DNA from: Desulfobacteraceae bacterium
GTDB taxonomy: Bacteria > Desulfobacterota > Desulfobacteria > Desulfobacterales > Desulfosarcinaceae
Reading direction: 5' to 3'
Assembly: GCA_027025615.1 (NCBI GenBank)
Contig: JALVQM010000494.1
Coordinates: 1 to 8,271 of the forward strand
Length of the DNA stretch: 8,271 bases
The position numbers and the translations under genes were made by a program. Positions 7,618-8,271 of the stretch are shown in pieces; positions within the stretch are counted from its first letter, which is position 1, and each line of letters opens with the position of its first letter. The notes beneath the pieces are model-generated. The model searched no databases, had not been told where the DNA came from, and saw nothing but the letters and a program-made list of their open reading frames with translations.

Positions 7618-8088
7618 ATGCCGAGAAGAAGAGAAGTTCCAGTACGTCCCATAATTCCGGATGCAAAATACAACAGCAAGCTGGTGGCTAAGTTTATTGC
7701 ATCCATAATGCGGGACGGTAAAAAAAGTGTGGCTGAAAGGTTGCTGTACGGCGCTTTTGATATTATCGAACAAAAGACCAAAGAGCAGCCCCTGAAGATA
7801 TTCGAAAGGGCTCTGGATAACGTTAAACCCGCCATAGAGGTAAAGTCTCGTCGTGTGGGTGGATCGACATATCAGGTGCCCACTGAAATTCGACCCTCCC
7901 GGCGTACTGCGCTCGGGATCAGATGGATTATTAATTACGCGCGAAGCCGCTCTGAAAAAGGATTTGCCGCCAAACTGGCAGCAGAATTGATGGATGCGGC
8001 TAACGGCCGTGGGGCGTCTATCAAGAAAAAGGAAGACACCCACAAAATGGCTGAGGCTAACAAGGCTTTTGCCCACTACAGGTGGTAG
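7618..8088 (+). CDS. rpsG: 30S ribosomal protein S7
   Basis: Ribosomal protein S7 (156 aa, full length) is the primary 16S rRNA binder that nucleates assembly of the 30S head and lines the E site. The N-terminus MPRRREVPVRPIIPDAKYNS, the segment NVKPAIEVKSRRVGGSTYQV (109 bases' worth of codons around residues 65-85, including the S7 signature) and the ending HKMAEANKAFAHYRW are all canonical. The start ATG at 7618 is the only one that gives the family N-terminus, although its ribosome binding site is weak, suggesting translational coupling with rpsL. In the standard str operon fusA would come next; here a terminator follows 30 bases after the stop codon and the next gene is tuf. Confidence 0.98.
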   Translation: MPRRREVPVRPIIPDAKYNSKLVAKFIASIMRDGKKSVAERLLYGAFDIIEQKTKEQPLKIFERALDNVKPAIEVKSRRVGGSTYQVPTEIRPSRRTALGIRWIINYARSRSEKGFAAKLAAELMDAANGRGASIKKKEDTHKMAEANKAFAHYRW

Positions 8089-8118
8089 AAAGTTCGGCAG
8101 TTGGATTGAAGGTCGCGC

Positions 8119-8167
8119 GATAGGTTTTAAATCCACAGGCAAAACGGAATTTAAAACCTATCTTTTT
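8119..8167 (+). terminator. Strong intrinsic terminator after rpsG
   Basis: GATAGGTTTTAAAT (8119-8132) pairs perfectly with ATTTAAAACCTATC (8149-8162), a 14-bp stem that gains two G-C pairs (8133-8134 with 8146-8147) across one bulged A. The stem is followed directly by TTTTT (8163-8167). This is a textbook rho-independent terminator for rpsL-rpsG transcripts. It lies only 36 bases before the tuf start codon, so tuf must be expressed by partial read-through or from a promoter I cannot confidently see. Confidence 0.85.
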
Positions 8168-8203
8168 GTCTAAGAGAAAGCCCGTTCAAGGGGAGGACAA
8201 GCG

Positions 8204-8271
8204 ATGGCGAAGGAAAAGTTTGAGCGTAAGAAGCCGCATGTGAATGTAGGGACGATTGGACACATAGATCA
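8204..8271 (+). CDS. tuf: Elongation factor Tu, 3'-truncated by window edge
   Basis: This is the GTPase that brings aminoacyl-tRNA to the ribosomal A site. Only 22 complete codons are in the window, but they are diagnostic: MAKEKFERKKPHVNVGTIGH is the EF-Tu N-terminus, and GTIGHID is the start of the P-loop G1 motif. EF-G would begin with a different pattern (a NIGIMAHIDAG-type P-loop), so this is not fusA. The start is supported by a strong Shine-Dalgarno AGGGGAGGA (8189-8197), six bases before ATG. Upstream lies the rpsG terminator; no clear TTGACA/TATAAT pair is found in the 115-base spacer, so its promoter is unresolved. The order rpsL-rpsG-tuf without fusA departs from the common str operon. 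Confidence 0.93.
   Translation, partial: MAKEKFERKKPHVNVGTIGHID

Noticed and set aside
8204..8271. Final gene as fusA (EF-G)
   Set aside because: The N-terminus KEKFERKKPHVNVGTIGHID is EF-Tu; EF-G has a different leader and an AHIDAG-type P-loop.

Overview
The window is a chromosomal housekeeping segment, all genes on the + strand: the 3' two-thirds of rpoB, complete rpoC, rpsL and rpsG, and the first 22 codons of tuf. This is the classic rpoBC-str arrangement (RNA polymerase subunits beta and beta', ribosomal proteins S12 and S7, elongation factor Tu). The beta and beta' sequences carry the large lineage insertions typical of proteobacteria and relatives. The wording of the RpoB C-terminus (LTVKSDDMAGRTRMYE) and the S7 ending (FAHYRW) looks most like Desulfobacterota (former Deltaproteobacteria). 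That placement is by eye, and no species is claimed.

Layout: rpoB (partial) runs to 2584. A 54-base spacer with a terminator-like hairpin separates it from rpoC (2639-7039). A 157-base spacer follows. It contains a TTGACA-type promoter candidate, a 7-bp dyad across the predicted -10/start region, and a long split inverted repeat that brackets the promoter. rpsL (7197-7568) and rpsG (7618-8088) are 49 bases apart. A very strong intrinsic terminator (8119-8167) lies between rpsG and tuf, which starts at 8204 with a strong Shine-Dalgarno sequence. There is no gene-free stretch longer than 300 bases.

The standout observation is inside rpoC. About 99 extra residues (573-671, nt 4355-4651) sit in frame between two strictly conserved beta' segments and read as a parvulin/PpiC-type peptidyl-prolyl isomerase domain. 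Both histidines of the parvulin fold are kept, as are the S-I-x-P, G-x-I-G and G-Y-H motifs, but some substrate-pocket positions are changed. By comparison with E. coli beta', the insertion point is near residue 586, just before the secondary-channel rim helices. This would be an RNA polymerase with a built-in isomerase-like domain.

The second unusual point is gene order. fusA (EF-G), normally between rpsG and tuf, is absent, and a terminator occupies the junction. The catalytic and zinc-binding residues of both polymerase subunits are intact. The rifampicin region of RpoB and the streptomycin positions of S12 have wild-type residues.
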